From Bombardia bombarda (lineage: Eukaryota; Ascomycota; Sordariomycetes; Sordariales; Lasiosphaeriaceae), in the NCBI GenBank assembly GCA_030512295.1, contig JAULSR010000004.1:2170001-2234000 (forward strand): a stretch of DNA of 64,000 nucleotides, written 5' to 3'. How positions within the stretch are numbered: the stretch's first letter is position 1; every line of letters starts with the position of its first letter. Positions 11,292-22,955 of the stretch are shown here, in pieces. A program made the position numbers and the translations under genes. Below the pieces are notes generated by a model that was not told the origin of the DNA, made no database searches, and saw only the letters and a program-made list of their open reading frames with translations.

Positions 11292-11961
11292 TCATACCAC
11301 CGAGGATGTCGCGATGAGGCGGTTGCGGCGGATTTGGAGAGGCTGGATGTGATGGACGAAGGGTCTGGTATGCTTTTGGGCGTTGAGGAATGGGAGTTTT
11401 CTTGTTCTCGAAGTGATAGGTGCGTTGATGAGGGTATCTGCAGGTTCTTGTCGCGTTTATTCCTTGGATACTTGATTGGCATTGGAGAGGTCCCTCCCGG
11501 TCCTCCCGTGAGTGTTAAAGTTCACAATGTTCTCCATTTCTGGACTGGCGTAAAATGGGCAACAGTCTGTCAACGTGACATCTTTACCAATTATTATCGA
11601 GACATTTTTACGCTACCTTAGATGAGGGTGCAAGCTGCCGTTCCAGTTTATGATTCCATTTCATCCTTCCGGGCGAGCTGACAACCTGCGCAATCGTGAC
11701 AATCACGGAAGCAAGCAAACAACTTCGCAAGCATCGCAAACTTGCATACCACATTCCAGCTGTCACGTCAGTTAGGGAAGAAGCAAAAGCGTGTTTGCCC
11801 GTGTTGAACCACCTAATCCTAATTCTCCCGCCTAGGTACCGTTCGTTCCTGCCTTCTTCCCCCTCTCACAACAACTGACGTCAACAAGTTGTGGCTTTCT
11901 TTCACCTTACAACCAGTACACCGCAAGAACACATCATTTTGCACAGGCAGAAACAGGTGCA
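11292..11961. other. Intergenic, likely UTRs
   Basis: Contains the 3' flank of the gene ending at 11291 and the 5' flank of the SET-domain gene. Nothing else is supportable. Confidence 0.5.
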
Positions 11962-13781
11962 ATGGAGCCTCCCAACAACAAGTCAGTGCCGACCAAAGAC
12001 GACTCCGACTCGGACGACGACTTCACGCCGCCGCCGCGCGATCCCTTGCACAGCAATCCTCAGCTCTGCCGCGACCTCTTGAGCACAATCAAGTCTGCGG
12101 TGCCGCTCGCGATCCGCTCATCAAAGATCAGCCCTGGCTCAGGACTCTTTGTGGAAAAGGAGATCGAAGCGAGTCGTGAAATCTACCGATCTTTCCCGCT
12201 GATGGCCTGCGTCGACACCGCTGTCAACAACAATCACACCGTGTGCCACTACTGCCTTCGCGACACCAAGGAGCCCTTGAGCGGCGGTGACAAAGTCGAT
12301 GGAGTATATGAGGAGGCAAAGGCCTGTTCGGCCTGCAAGGTCGCGCGTTTCTGCTCAAAGGTATATCCCACCACTCCTGGTAGCTCTGGTTTTCGACTCC
12401 TTCCCGACTGACACTTCCTTCTAGAAATGCCAAAAGTCAGCCTGGTCCAAGTTCCACAAAGACGAATGCCGCACCCTCGCCGGCGTGCCCAAGATGAAAG
12501 GCGCCCACCTCATCGTCCACCGGCTTGTCTTCTGGAAGCAGCGCAAACTCATCAGCACGACCCAGGGAAAGACGCTGGACTTGCTCGAAACCCACTTCTC
12601 CGACTACTCCAAGGACGGCGAGCGCAACGGCGAGATCATGGACATTGGGGTGGCAGTGCGCGAAGCCACGGGTGGCAAAGTCGACATGACGCTGGCCTGG
12701 AGGCTGGTGCCCACCATGCGCACCAACTGCGTCCGCATCCGTCTCGCCCACAAGAAGGAATCCGTCGGCGCCGCCCTCGACCTCGTCACCGCCATGGTCA
12801 ACCACTCCTGCGATCCCAATGCATTCATGTTCTTTGAGGGCGCCCAGCTGAGGATGCGCTCGCTGAGGAAGATTGAGGCGGGCGAGGAACTGACCATTTG
12901 CTATGTCGACCCGACCATCGACGTCGTGGCACGACAGCAGCTGCTTAAGAAGGAGCACTTCTTCGACTGCTATTGTATGTTCCTCCCCGATATCTAACAT
13001 CCATACCTGCCTACATATCAACTGACCATGACCAGGCCCCCGCTGCAAATCCGAAACCCACGAACAAGCCCTCCTCACCACCATCAAGTCCAAGTCCAAG
13101 TCCTCCACCTTCCTACCAACCCTCCACACCGCCCAGTCCCAAATCCTATCCCTCCTCTCCTCCGCCGTCCTCGCCGCCAAATACCCCAACATGTACCCCC
13201 AATTCACCGACCTCAACTCCGTCGAGACCCAGCTGCGCGCCATCACCAGCACCGCCTTCTCCCACGCCCAGCCGCCCCAGCCCCAGCACTGGCCCGACCA
13301 CCTCGAGCCGCTCCCCGCCGCCCGCCTCTCCCTCGCCACCCTCTACCTCAACCAGGACAAGCCGCTGCCCGCGCTGCGCAACGCCCTCCGCGGCAAGCTG
13401 ATGAGCCGACGCCGGCAGGGGCCAGAGTGGGCCAACGAGATGCTCGAGGTCATTTCCATCTTGCTGCTGGTGGGGAGTACTTTGCCCAGTGATGGAGGTA
13501 GTGGCGGTGGTGGTGGTGGTGGACCAGACGTGCAAGATATCAGAGCCGTGGCGTATGGCTATCTGTACGAGGTGGCCCGGCAGGTGGGCAGCGTGTTTGG
13601 CAGCGACTGCGCGTATGCGGCCAAGTGCAAGGACGTGTTTACGACCATGGCGGCCCGCAAGGCAGAGCCGCGGGTGGGTACCAAGGACTTTGCCGACGAG
13701 TTTGACAAGGCCCAGGAAGGGCTGATGCGGTGGGCCGGGGTGGGGAAGGGGTATAGAGTTGGGCTGGGTGCCAAGGCTTAG
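11962..13781 (+). CDS. SET and MYND domain protein, SMYD-like (564 aa)
   Basis: Probable lysine methyltransferase-type protein. Exons are 11962-12360, 12425-12974 and 13036-13781; introns carry GTATAT..CTAG and GTATGT..CCAG. The MYND zinc finger is split by intron 1: C95-x2-C98, C122-x2-C125, C131-x3-C135, H144 and C148. The SET core signature NHSCDPNA is at residues 259-266, followed by an EEL..CYVD segment, and the post-SET cysteines (C315, C317, C320) span intron 2. This is the S-SET/MYND/SET/post-SET order of the SMYD family. The C-terminal third has helical, TPR-like character interrupted by a poly-Gly tract (GGT codons near 13503-13521). The N terminus is acidic and disordered. The substrate cannot be told from sequence; fungal members often lack a known target. 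It probably acts in nucleus or cytosol. Confidence 0.9.
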
Positions 13782-14532
13782 GTGATGAGGACAGTAGGAT
13801 GGTTAGAGGGCACGGTGAGTTTTCTTTCTTTATACTGGCGTTGATTTAGAGGTGGCACCGCGGTCTATGGCTACGTGGGAGGAAGATGATATCCATCTGG
13901 ATCTTGACAGGCGTATAGATGGACCTAGTGCTAGTAGACACGGAGGACGAGAAGAGGATTCACGACTGGAGACAGAAAATGGAGCAGAAGAAGATTATCA
14001 TGGCACAAAGAAATGCAGAATCTGAGAAGGGATGGGCCATGGTAAAGGATATTTTTAAGGCACATTTCGGTTTCGCATGGCAGCCTAAATGAAACCTTTA
14101 AAACATTTTTGGAATTTTCTAACCGATACAACTTCCATTCTCTATGGTCAGATAACCAGCACTTTGTTGTGAAACGGTGAGTTAACCGGTAATGTAATGA
14201 CTAATGTGATGGTGTCTTCTTTCTGACTTCTCAGAGAAATCATCTGTGGGTGTTGGGTCCGTGTTGGATCTCTTTACGGCGTATCCATCTCGCTAAGAGA
14301 CCCCATGATCTTTCAACCAAGATTTCCATAACCAAATCAAGCATTTCATGAGACCATCAACTCGTAGCTAGGTGTGTATATGTCCAGGTATGCAGCTATC
14401 AAAATATCCATCAACACTTGACCTGGCCATCTTTCCCTGCATAGTCTTGATATGACTGTAACCATGTTAGCCCATAGCAGTGTGCCAACAATAGAAAGTA
14501 CTCACTCTTAACCCACACTCCAAGCCTCTTCC
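13782..14532. other. Convergent spacer
   Basis: Non-coding DNA between two convergent genes, probably the two 3' UTRs. No other signal seen. Confidence 0.5.
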
Positions 14533-15048
14533 TTATACCTGAGCCAGCGCCGGCTTCATCCTCATAGCCTCCGGATATGACGGCAGCTCCATTCCTTCGA
14601 ACGGCGGAGGCGGCGAATCCACAGCTCCCCCCTGGTTGCGCTCCAAGTCCAGATCCTGCTCCTGTCCCTGTCCTTGCGCTCCTTGTTCTCCCTGTTGCTG
14701 CTGCTGCTGCTTCTTCTCGTCTTCATTCCAACGGATGCCGCAACAGGCCGTCCCAGGAGCGCAGCAATCCGAGACGCTATACAAGAACAGCGCCTTTCTC
14801 GCAAAAGCGATCAACTTCAGGAGAATGTATAAGAAAGCCACTGGGCACAACACAGGCACTGCCAATATGAGTGTCACAATAACAACTAAGGCATTCAGCC
14901 CGCCATCATGCTTGAGCCGAGGGAACTGTTCTCTTAGCTCTCTAACAATGTGATATGTGATGATGGTGCTGATGAATAGAACGAAAATGCCACCAACAAC
15001 CGATATCGCGATAATAGCATCCGTCTCACTCATCGATAGAGGCAACAT
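14533..15048 (-). CDS. Small two-helix membrane protein (171 aa)
   Basis: Family not recognised. Two strongly hydrophobic segments are visible, about residues 9-33 and 50-82, joined by a short basic/charged loop (RELREQFPRLKHDGG). A cysteine cluster (DCCAPG, then ACCG) follows the second helix, which may be palmitoylated or metal-binding. The C-terminal 70 residues are hydrophilic with a Gln run, a PPPP stretch and a LPSYPEA motif resembling a PY-type sequence that could recruit a Nedd4/Rsp5 ubiquitin ligase. Several fungal plasma membrane or endosomal adaptors have this layout, so a trafficking role is possible but unproven. The first ATG is used; an ATG five codons in (MSETDA) is an equally good start. 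Confidence 0.65.
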   Translation of the reverse strand: MLPLSMSETDAIIAISVVGGIFVLFISTIITYHIVRELREQFPRLKHDGGLNALVVIVTLILAVPVLCPVAFLYILLKLIAFARKALFLYSVSDCCAPGTACCGIRWNEDEKKQQQQQQGEQGAQGQGQEQDLDLERNQGGAVDSPPPPFEGMELPSYPEAMRMKPALAQV

Positions 15049-15926
15049 CTTGTTGGAAGCGCTGGCTCGTTATAACGGAGGTGATAATGCAAGGGCCTGT
15101 CTGGCGTGTAACTTGGAGATCGTCCGCGTCGGCCTGGTATATTGATGTCGACTCTGGTAAGGAAATCGACAGATTGACGGTGATCAATTTTGCGGACCAG
15201 ATCCGATATAAGTGTGAATGAAGTAGGTCGAATCGGATAGAGAAGCAAGAGATGGCGGGGATAAAAATCTGGTCAGCGACAATATAAGAAAAAGATCGGA
15301 GAAAGCATTCTCTGCAAAGAAACATGAGGATTAAATAAACCCTCTTTCCCCAGGATATACGTTTTGCCGAGCCCTGTGGCTCGGGGCTCCCGAAAGTTTC
15401 GGCTATCTTTTCTCAACTCAACTGGCTACCAAAGTCTGATTCCATCATGGGATCCGTAACAGTTCCGCTTTTGCGTGCATAAACCACCACACGTCTAAAC
15501 TTAAAAGCCTTTCGCGTGGCATTTGAGCAAATATATAGGAGACGCCGATATCCGCTCTTCATGAGAGAACCTTGTTGTTCTTCCCACACGTCACTTGACT
15601 TGACGACAAGGCACGTGAAGACGTACAAGGTAAACCTAGTTGTATTCTACACGTGAGAAACGATTAATGACAATCACCATTCAACTGCCATCTCAAGATC
15701 TCAAGAGCAAACACCAGTTCATATTCCGTTTTTTTATTATAGCCCCTATCCCTCTCCTGTTATATAGATACCAGAGACAACCACGCTGCACTGATTTTGA
15801 CATCCGGGTATCCCATCCCATACTCTAGCAGTATCGTGTAGAACTAGTCTTACAACTTTTGAAACGAGCAGCTTTTCTTCCACGTGCTCGACATTGTGAC
15901 CGACTCCGTCCAGCTACTCATCTCGC
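15049..15926. other. Intergenic
   Basis: 5' flank of the small membrane protein gene (minus strand) and 3' flank of the secreted protein gene that ends at 15927. No gene seen. Confidence 0.5.
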
Positions 15927-16931
15927 TCAATGGCACGCATACGCCGTCGTTGTCCCGACAGGAAGAGTGGTCGTTGTCGTGAAATGTCCCACCTGACCAT
16001 AACCAATCAACGCCGTGCTGACGACAAGCGGACAGCCGCTGCATTCCAGCAGGAGCGTCGTTGTCATAATCTTGGAGTACTTGGTCGATGTCCTCCCAGC
16101 CGACTGCTCGGGCTGGACCACGTATGTGGTCGGGCAGGCGGCCACTGCGCGGTCCATATTGTTATTCTTATGCGGGGTGTTACCGACAGGCCTGTCGACC
16201 AGTCTTGCGTCCAGCAAAGTGGTGGGCCTCGGCGGGGGTGTGACGGCGGCGTTCGGGATGGCGTTCGGGGTATGATCGGCCGCAAGTCTGTTGGCGGTGG
16301 CTGTGGCGGGCGCGTCTAATTTGATCAGCCTGGCCGCAGCCGTCGATGGCGCACAAAGCGTACTCCAGTACGTGCTGGCTGACAGTGCTTTTGCCGTGTA
16401 AGAGACCTGTTGGTTGGGGCAAAACCAATAGTCGGCTTGGACCTTGACAGAGTCACATCCGTGGCAGTTGACTTGCTTGTATAGTATCGTTGTGGAAGGG
16501 TAGATCGTTGACGTTCCGTCCCAAGAGCAAGGATAGGAGAAGCTTTCGGACAGCGTTGATGTGCACCCTTTGCCTGGCGGTGGGGCGATAAGCACGAGGC
16601 CCGGTCCTTCTGATGGAGTGGCGGCGGGCGCTGATGCGTCGAGGCTATCACTCATGGTAACCAACTTCAGGGATGGATAGGGTTGTGAGCTATGGAACTT
16701 TGGAATATCTCGCTTGGCGACTTCATTGTTCGGAGACGCAGCGGGCGTGGGTATCACGGGTCCGCCGGGGTTTATCGTCATAGGCACCGGAGTCGACAAG
16801 TTCGTGATGATGGGACCTCCGGGATTGAAGGATAATGGTCCATCATCTTTCTGAACCTGAGGCGCAACTGGAGACGAAGAAACACCGGCGATCACTGCCG
16901 ACAACAAAAGAAGGAATGTTGGAAAGCCCAT
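15927..16931 (-). CDS. Secreted Thr/Ser/Pro-rich protein with two four-cysteine modules (334 aa)
   Basis: Residues 1-20 form a typical signal peptide (hydrophobic FLLLLSAVIAGVSSS core with an Ala/Ser exit), so the product enters the secretory pathway. The N-terminal part repeats an NPGGP(I/V)I motif twice. Two copies of a cysteine module follow: C123-C156-C159-C193 (with extra C135 and C171) and C266-C297-C300-C333. Each has a Thr-rich stretch before a C-x-G-C core and a Thr-rich stretch after it, and the last cysteine is the penultimate residue. The same module is in the neighbours at 20291-21232 and 22356-24110. Small size, signal peptide, even cysteine number and Thr richness suggest an extracellular, O-glycosylated, disulfide-bonded wall or effector-like protein. 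I do not recognise the family. Confidence 0.75.
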   Translation of the reverse strand: MGFPTFLLLLSAVIAGVSSSPVAPQVQKDDGPLSFNPGGPIITNLSTPVPMTINPGGPVIPTPAASPNNEVAKRDIPKFHSSQPYPSLKLVTMSDSLDASAPAATPSEGPGLVLIAPPPGKGCTSTLSESFSYPCSWDGTSTIYPSTTILYKQVNCHGCDSVKVQADYWFCPNQQVSYTAKALSASTYWSTLCAPSTAAARLIKLDAPATATANRLAADHTPNAIPNAAVTPPPRPTTLLDARLVDRPVGNTPHKNNNMDRAVAACPTTYVVQPEQSAGRTSTKYSKIMTTTLLLECSGCPLVVSTALIGYGQVGHFTTTTTLPVGTTTAYACH

Positions 16932-17069
16932 GATTGCTGACCAACAGGAGCAGACCCTGTGTCTGCGTCACAGGGGAAGCTGACACTGGCCTACCTATGC
17001 CAGAAATACAGATGGAGTGCTTAGGCTTCGGATAGTGCCCATGGAGGTCAAGTCGATTTAAGCCAACAC

Positions 17070-17075
17070 TTTATA
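17070..17075 (-). promoter_or_regulatory. Putative TATA box
   Basis: TATAAA on the minus strand about 140 bp before the start codon of the secreted protein gene at 16931. Position and sequence fit a core promoter; no other support. Confidence 0.4.
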
Positions 17076-19248
17076 AAGGCCAACGTGGTGTGCCGAAGCA
17101 GCCTCGGACAGAGAATTCCGACCCAGCAGCTGAAAAGGGGACAGCAAGTGCGGTGTCAGCGTGGTGGGTGGCGCACTACAAGTCGATTGTCCCTTGCAGC
17201 GTCGCAGTCGCCTCTGTTGTGCATCTCAGTCGGATGGGATGCCAGTTAAGTGCTGTGACGTATTTTTCGTGCTTGTCCAGGTCTGGTGCGGTCTGGTGCA
17301 ACCTCTGATCCCGGGTGGCGGACCTCGGGGTGGTCTACTATGCACCAGGATTTGTTGAGTGGAAGGAGGACAAGCTTCGCGAGTATCAAGCAATGTGAAT
17401 TTGGGAGGAAGAATTCTCGGAACCCAAGGTCAAGGAAGCAGGGGATAGCACAGGGGGCAGGCCATTTTTGGCAACACGAGACGCGAAAAGGGTCGGGACC
17501 GAGGCCAATGATATATTAAAGAACAGGACAAAAGCATTAATAGGGAGGCATGGATTCTATCCATGTCTCTCATCATAAGAACTCTCCAAGTCTAGGCGCG
17601 CCTTGACGTCTGAGAAGTGGATGCGCAAAGGGTGCACAATGCGGACGAGTGGGGAGACTTCCTTCTGGGCCTTGCTAACTGTGAGATGACACGTGCGACA
17701 AAGCAGGTAGGGGCTAGGGAGAGGAGCAAGGGCATCGATATTCAAGCTGGGCCACGATAATAGAAAGGATTAAGGTGGGCCAGGGAAGAAGGGGAGACGG
17801 TCTCCGTCACCAATTGGATGGCTAAATGAGCGGTACAAGACAACAATCTCCAAATGGTCCAACTAAGACATGGTTAATAACGAGATATTGCAGTGACCCG
17901 CCAAGGCCCTGTCGACGACGGCCTCGGGCTCGTCCAGCCGATGAAGACCACCACCACCAGGGCTCGTGGCTTTTTGTTTTGTTTCTTTTTTCGGGCTTGC
18001 CGGTGATTGATCTGGAGCCCGGTTGCACTTGCGACCGCGAATGGCTAGAAGCAGTATTGACTGTCCTGTGTATATAGCAATTCGAGTGTCGTCGAGAATG
18101 CTTCCGTGCTGGAAGAGGAGAACGAAAAAAAACCAGACACGCTCAGCCATTGTTCAAGTCTAGGATGGGTCGCATTCGCCGACATGGAGCTGCTGGATTG
18201 TAATCTCTGGCATGGTAGAATCCATGGATGAAGTGGATGAAAGAAGAAAAGGGCAGAGCTAACGCCGGAAGGGTTGCAGGAGAATTGATCGATTGTAGTT
18301 CATCTGCCAAGACGGGCCGTCGAGAAATGCACTGGAAACGCGGGGCATCCCTGTCATGGTTCCCTAAAAATAGCAGGTGCAACCGTCAGTGTTGGCTGCC
18401 GGTTCACTCTTTGTCCGATAAAATACATATGTACCTGGGATACAGAGCTTCTGTCCCAAAACAATAGACCATATGGTTTGATATTTTGTCTATAACCTTG
18501 GTTGCAAATGACTAGAACTAGATGGATAGAAGGACTCGTTCATGTACTGGTTACATGCGGACATACGCCCCGCAAGTGCCAGATCCAGTGGTTCCGCTAC
18601 GGTAAAGGTCACCTAGCTACAGTAAAGATCAGCAAGGGGAGTCGCACTCACGTAGCAATTATTCCCGCAGGCAGTGGCTGATTTTGCGTACTACGTAAAA
18701 CAAGCTGTTATTAGACACTGGCTTCGTCCACACCATCCTTAACAGATTTTGTACATCGGTACGTTACCACTGCTATTCTAAGTACTCAGTACCTTCTTGC
18801 TAGATGTCAAGGGCAGTCGCTCCCCACATCCATGAGGAAGGCACCCGACAGGCAGCTGTCCAACACACCTTCCTGAGGATTCAAGCTTCCAACAGCCTTT
18901 TCTCCCGCGGCAATTGAAAGCGCACATCCTCGAAGTTTCTTCCTTGCATTGCTACCCACTCAAGTGTCTTGCTACATCCGCCTTCCAGTCAAACACAACT
19001 CCCGTCCTTTCGACATGCAGCTGTTGACGTTGACGTTTGGTGACCAGTCTTTTGACTTTTCATCAAGAGTGAGACGACTGCATACGTTCTCTACCTCGGT
19101 ACCCGAGCAAGCCAAGTAGGGATCGGCCGAAAGCCCTGTCTACCATTGCCTACCATGCATGGTAACAAGTCATCCGCCAAGTCTTGAACGACGGAAATAG
19201 GACGACAACTTTGAGCCTCAGCAAGGCACTCGGTCTTCCCCAGATGCA

Positions 19249-19250
<2 letters not shown>

Positions 19251-19283
<33 letters not shown>

Positions 19284-19292
19284 AGGACAGGG
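19251..19292. repeat. ACAGGG hexamer minisatellite
   Basis: About seven tandem copies of ACAGGG, the sixth altered to ACAAGG. It lies in non-coding DNA. It is not the TTAGGG telomere unit. Confidence 0.9.
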
Positions 19293-20168
19293 CATGTTGA
19301 CGGCTTTGATCTACACTACGGATACCGTCCACTGCATCCATGGAAGGGGCCCAGCTCCCGACTTCTGGCTCGGCCATATGCATCTGGCAGCCGTTAGCTG
19401 AAGACACCTTCCCGTCTTGTCGACGGGCATTTGCAGCACTCCGCCGTTGCCATATGCGTGACAAGATCAGGGCAGACATGCAAGAGCCAGTAACTCGCTC
19501 TACCGGATAGGCTCGACCCCTTTTTCTGACATCCATGGCCGTTGAACCCCACTCGGACCACAAGGCTGGGTTCTCTCTTCTTGCCCAGCCGGGGGAGGTA
19601 CAGGTACTCAGTGCTATCCATAGGTATTTTATTTACAGCTCCCTTCACTTCCTTTCTCATCTATCTCTTCTCGTATTCTCTTTTCTACCCAAGACTTTTA
19701 ACACTAGGCGTTCCCCGGAATTCTGTTTCCTCGTTTCATCGCTTACACCCGGGTAGTCGGGATTTCTTCTATTTGCAGCCTCCATCAATATCCAACTCTA
19801 TCAAGAGGACGTAGTGTCTGAGGAAGCCAAGCCATGTCAAAAGCACTCAGTGTTCAAGTAGGTTTCCGAGCTCCTTGTGCTTGCGCAGGTACACACTGCA
19901 TGCGTTTGCCGAAGGGAACACACTTTTACCCGTCTGCTGTGGAAGGGGAACCCATCGTCGGCTCGCCGCAGATATGACACTTTTCTCGTCTATCCTACAG
20001 CTTCATGAATACCAAGCAAACAACATGTCTTCCCGGCTACAACATTGCGGTGACGTTTCTATGTATAGGTGATGAAGAGGAATTGCAAGCTATTTTGGCC
20101 ACTTTCTTCCTATGACGCCGTCTGTCGCCTAAGTGTGATGTAAAAATCGTCACCTCACAAATTCAACG

Positions 20169-20176
20169 TATAAATA
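20169..20176 (+). promoter_or_regulatory. Putative TATA box
   Basis: TATAAATA about 115 bp before the ATG at 20291, with the right spacing for a core promoter of a strongly or conditionally expressed gene. Confidence 0.45.
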
Positions 20177-20290
20177 GCCGAAGGTGGCGACACACTTAGT
20201 CGAGAGATCATCAAGGCATACCTCCTAGTAAACCACTCAGCCAGCGATTCAAAACAGCACAGAGCAAAGCACATAAACATAGTCCCAAAC

Positions 20291-21232
20291 ATGTCTACCT
20301 CCAACTCCTTCTCCCTCCTCGCCCTGCAACTCACCCTCCTCAACCTCGCACACGCCAACCCCCTTCCAGCTGCCATCCCAACCACCCCGCAGCCACTCAC
20401 CAGCACTCCCGTGCCCTGCCGGACAACCCTAACCTCGTTCGTCACGGACTACTACACCCCTCAGATCCAAATGGTGCACACCGTCTACACCAGCACCGAA
20501 ACTGTCCTCTCCCGCGTGCCCTGCAATGGCTGCCTGCTCTCCGTCGTCACCTCCCAGGTCGCACCCAACATCAACAACGACGTCATCGTCAAACCACAAG
20601 TCCCCACCGCCACCATAACAGCAAAGAAGCCCTTCACCACAACCAGCACCCTCTGCGCACTCACCACCACCACCAGCCAGCAGCCCTTCGAGTCCAACCC
20701 AGCCCAGCCACCAAAGAACAAGAACCCGGCCCGAGCTGCTGCTGCTGCTGCTGCTACTACTGCTGCTGCTGCTGAACAAGCACAGCAACAAAAACATAAC
20801 AACGCAGCAGCCCCCAACTCCATCAACCTTCTGATCCCCATCCGCACACTCCCCTTCCAGCCCGCTCCATTGCCAACCCAGGACCTGCAACGAGAGCACG
20901 TAGTGCTGGATGTGGATGTGGATATGGCATCCGACACAACCACAACGACCATAACCATGACAGAGAAAGCCTGGCCTGCCACTGTCACCCTCGTCAAGTC
21001 CACCGCCTGCAGGCCGACGCCTACGCCCCTGGACGGCGGGGTTGTGGTTCCGGCCATAGCATCTCTGAAGGATGATAGCATCCAGATCACTACGGGTGCA
21101 GCAGCAGTTCCAAAGACAAAGACGGTATACAAGACCATTACGGCCTACCAGACGAGTGTTAGGACGCGCACCGAGGTGCGCTGCACGACTACGTTGGCGA
21201 GTGAGACGGGGAGGTTCTGGACTGCCAGGTAA
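20291..21232 (+). CDS. Secreted Thr-rich protein with four-cysteine module (313 aa)
   Basis: Residues 1-22 look like a signal peptide (SFSLLALQLTLLNLAHA core). The module C43-C78-C81-C122 follows, with the C-N-G-C core preceded by an HTVYTSTET stretch and followed by TTTSTLC. This matches the modules of the genes at 15927-16931 and 22356-24110. The middle is a low-complexity Ala run (residues about 149-165) then Gln/Asn. The C-terminal part repeats Thr-rich, Tyr-containing stretches (KTVYKTITAYQTSVRTRTE) and carries two further cysteines. No GPI-anchor tail is evident. Likely extracellular or wall-associated. The function is unknown and I do not recognise the family by name. Confidence 0.75.
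   Translation: MSTSNSFSLLALQLTLLNLAHANPLPAAIPTTPQPLTSTPVPCRTTLTSFVTDYYTPQIQMVHTVYTSTETVLSRVPCNGCLLSVVTSQVAPNINNDVIVKPQVPTATITAKKPFTTTSTLCALTTTTSQQPFESNPAQPPKNKNPARAAAAAAATTAAAAEQAQQQKHNNAAAPNSINLLIPIRTLPFQPAPLPTQDLQREHVVLDVDVDMASDTTTTTITMTEKAWPATVTLVKSTACRPTPTPLDGGVVVPAIASLKDDSIQITTGAAAVPKTKTVYKTITAYQTSVRTRTEVRCTTTLASETGRFWTAR
20735..20774 (+). repeat. GCT/ACT trinucleotide run coding poly-Ala
   Basis: GCTGCT repeats interrupted by ACTACT in the secreted protein gene, giving an Ala-Thr-Ala tract. Confidence 0.85.
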
Positions 21233-22355
21233 AGTCGGAGTAGGAATGGGCAAAGGCGGGCGGACGGACGTAGAGGACGGGGTCGAGATGAGATATTGAC
21301 GTTCAAATTAGCGGATGGGGTAAAAGTAGTTAGTGTGTTGGTTTTGTTCATTACATCCTTATCGGCGTTGTACGGTTACTTTCAAAAATAAAAAGGGGAG
21401 AGGGGTTTTCATGAATATGTTTACTTTCTTAATTCTGAAATCCCAGTAACCCTGGGTATTGTAGAGACCTTCGTCGTCAACCTTCAAGTCTCAGTCCAGT
21501 GGTAAGATGGTGATACGCTGTAACTTATGACTATATGTGCTAGCTACCTTAAATATCTAGTAATTCTTCCTACCTTGAGGCTCACCATCGCCGTTGGCTT
21601 TTCCAAGTAACTGGTTATTTACTGTTCAGTCTTTTGAAGCTTTCATTCACCATAACTCGATCCAGCGGTACCTATCCTATAAGAACGAGCCAGATCTTTA
21701 GTACAGAACCGAAAACACCAATAATATGCACCTCTTTCTCTAATCAATGATATAGTGCCAAACATAAGTATATTTATCCGCTCATATGGATGTACAGTGC
21801 TCTCGGGGTCGGCAGCTCGCATTGTTTTTTTATTTTCTCTTTCGTTCTCCTGAGTGGTTCGTTCAAGATGGTGAAAATCTAAGAAATAGTGGCGTAATAG
21901 ATCGGTGAAAAATTTCTGTCGATTTCAAAAAAAGATTTCACTAACACTATTTTCTCATCTTTCTTTTGTCTACTACGAGCGACAGCAGGCTTATATGCAA
22001 AGACATGAGACTCCAGTATTCCGTATCTTGACTTACAAGGAAAAGAGACCCCTGCTGGTTTTGTGACATAAGATCTCAAGACTTCATTTACAACTTCACA
22101 TCCAGTACTCTGCATATCACGTCACCAGAAAATAATCATCGAACCGCTCACACACATAGCAGCGCGTACTTCTCTTTTATTATATATCGACTTAATTCAT
22201 CACCAGCTTGTACTAACAACCAAGACTATATCCAACATTCAAATCTCAACAACCCAGGTTGACCAACTCAGCCGAGCCCCCATCATAAAACCCCGGAGTC
22301 GGGTTGCGCCGCTCCACTAAGGCGTCACCTCCTATCGGAGATGCACAAACCATAA
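21233..22355. other. Convergent spacer, AT-rich
   Basis: Non-coding DNA between two convergent secreted protein genes. An AAAAATAAAAA stretch near 21386 could serve 3' end formation of the plus-strand gene. No gene seen. Confidence 0.5.
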
Positions 22356-22923
22356 TTATTCAGGATCTTCTGTTGGAGAGCAAAGCACAACTGTCGTTTT
22401 CGTCGGCGTCGTTGCAATAATCGTGTGCCGAGGGTTAATAGCCAAACCAGGACCGCCAAAGTGGCTGGTTGTCAGATATGGGCACTCGCATTTGACAAAC
22501 CATGTCGTTGTGATCGTTTCCGTGTAGACGGTACTGGTGTGGGGATTGCTAAAGATCTTCAGGATCGGTACCGTCTGCGTGCAGCCATCATCGAGATAAT
22601 CATCAGGAGAATCATCAGGAGACGGATCTCCCAAAACTGTGTTGACTATCTCATGGGACAGCTCATGAAGTAGCGTGCTGGGCGATAGACCGGGAGTTAG
22701 ACTGGGTGACGGGCTTGGCGCGGGAATCGGTGCAGGGGTCGGCGATGGGTCTGCAGATGCATAATGGATCGAGGTGATGGATGGAGCAAGCACCGCAATG
22801 AGGGATGAGTCTGTGCCAGGTGCAACAAGTAATTGCTTTGATGAAACCAGCAAAGTTTCAATTAATGATGGCATAGGTGGTGGATCGAGGTGCCAAATCG
22901 TGATGACGGTGCACAGACCTACG

Positions 22924-22955
<32 letters not shown>

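Larger units (their letters stand above)
16932..20290. other. Long gene-poor interval
   Basis: About 3.4 kb without a supportable gene, between two divergently transcribed secreted protein genes. The many short frames lack motifs or intron signals. It contains a hexamer repeat at 19251-19292 and one putative TATA box for each flanking gene. Confidence 0.5.

Noticed and set aside
19251..19292. Possible internal telomere repeat
   Set aside because: The unit is ACAGGG/CCCTGT, not TTAGGG/CCCTAA.
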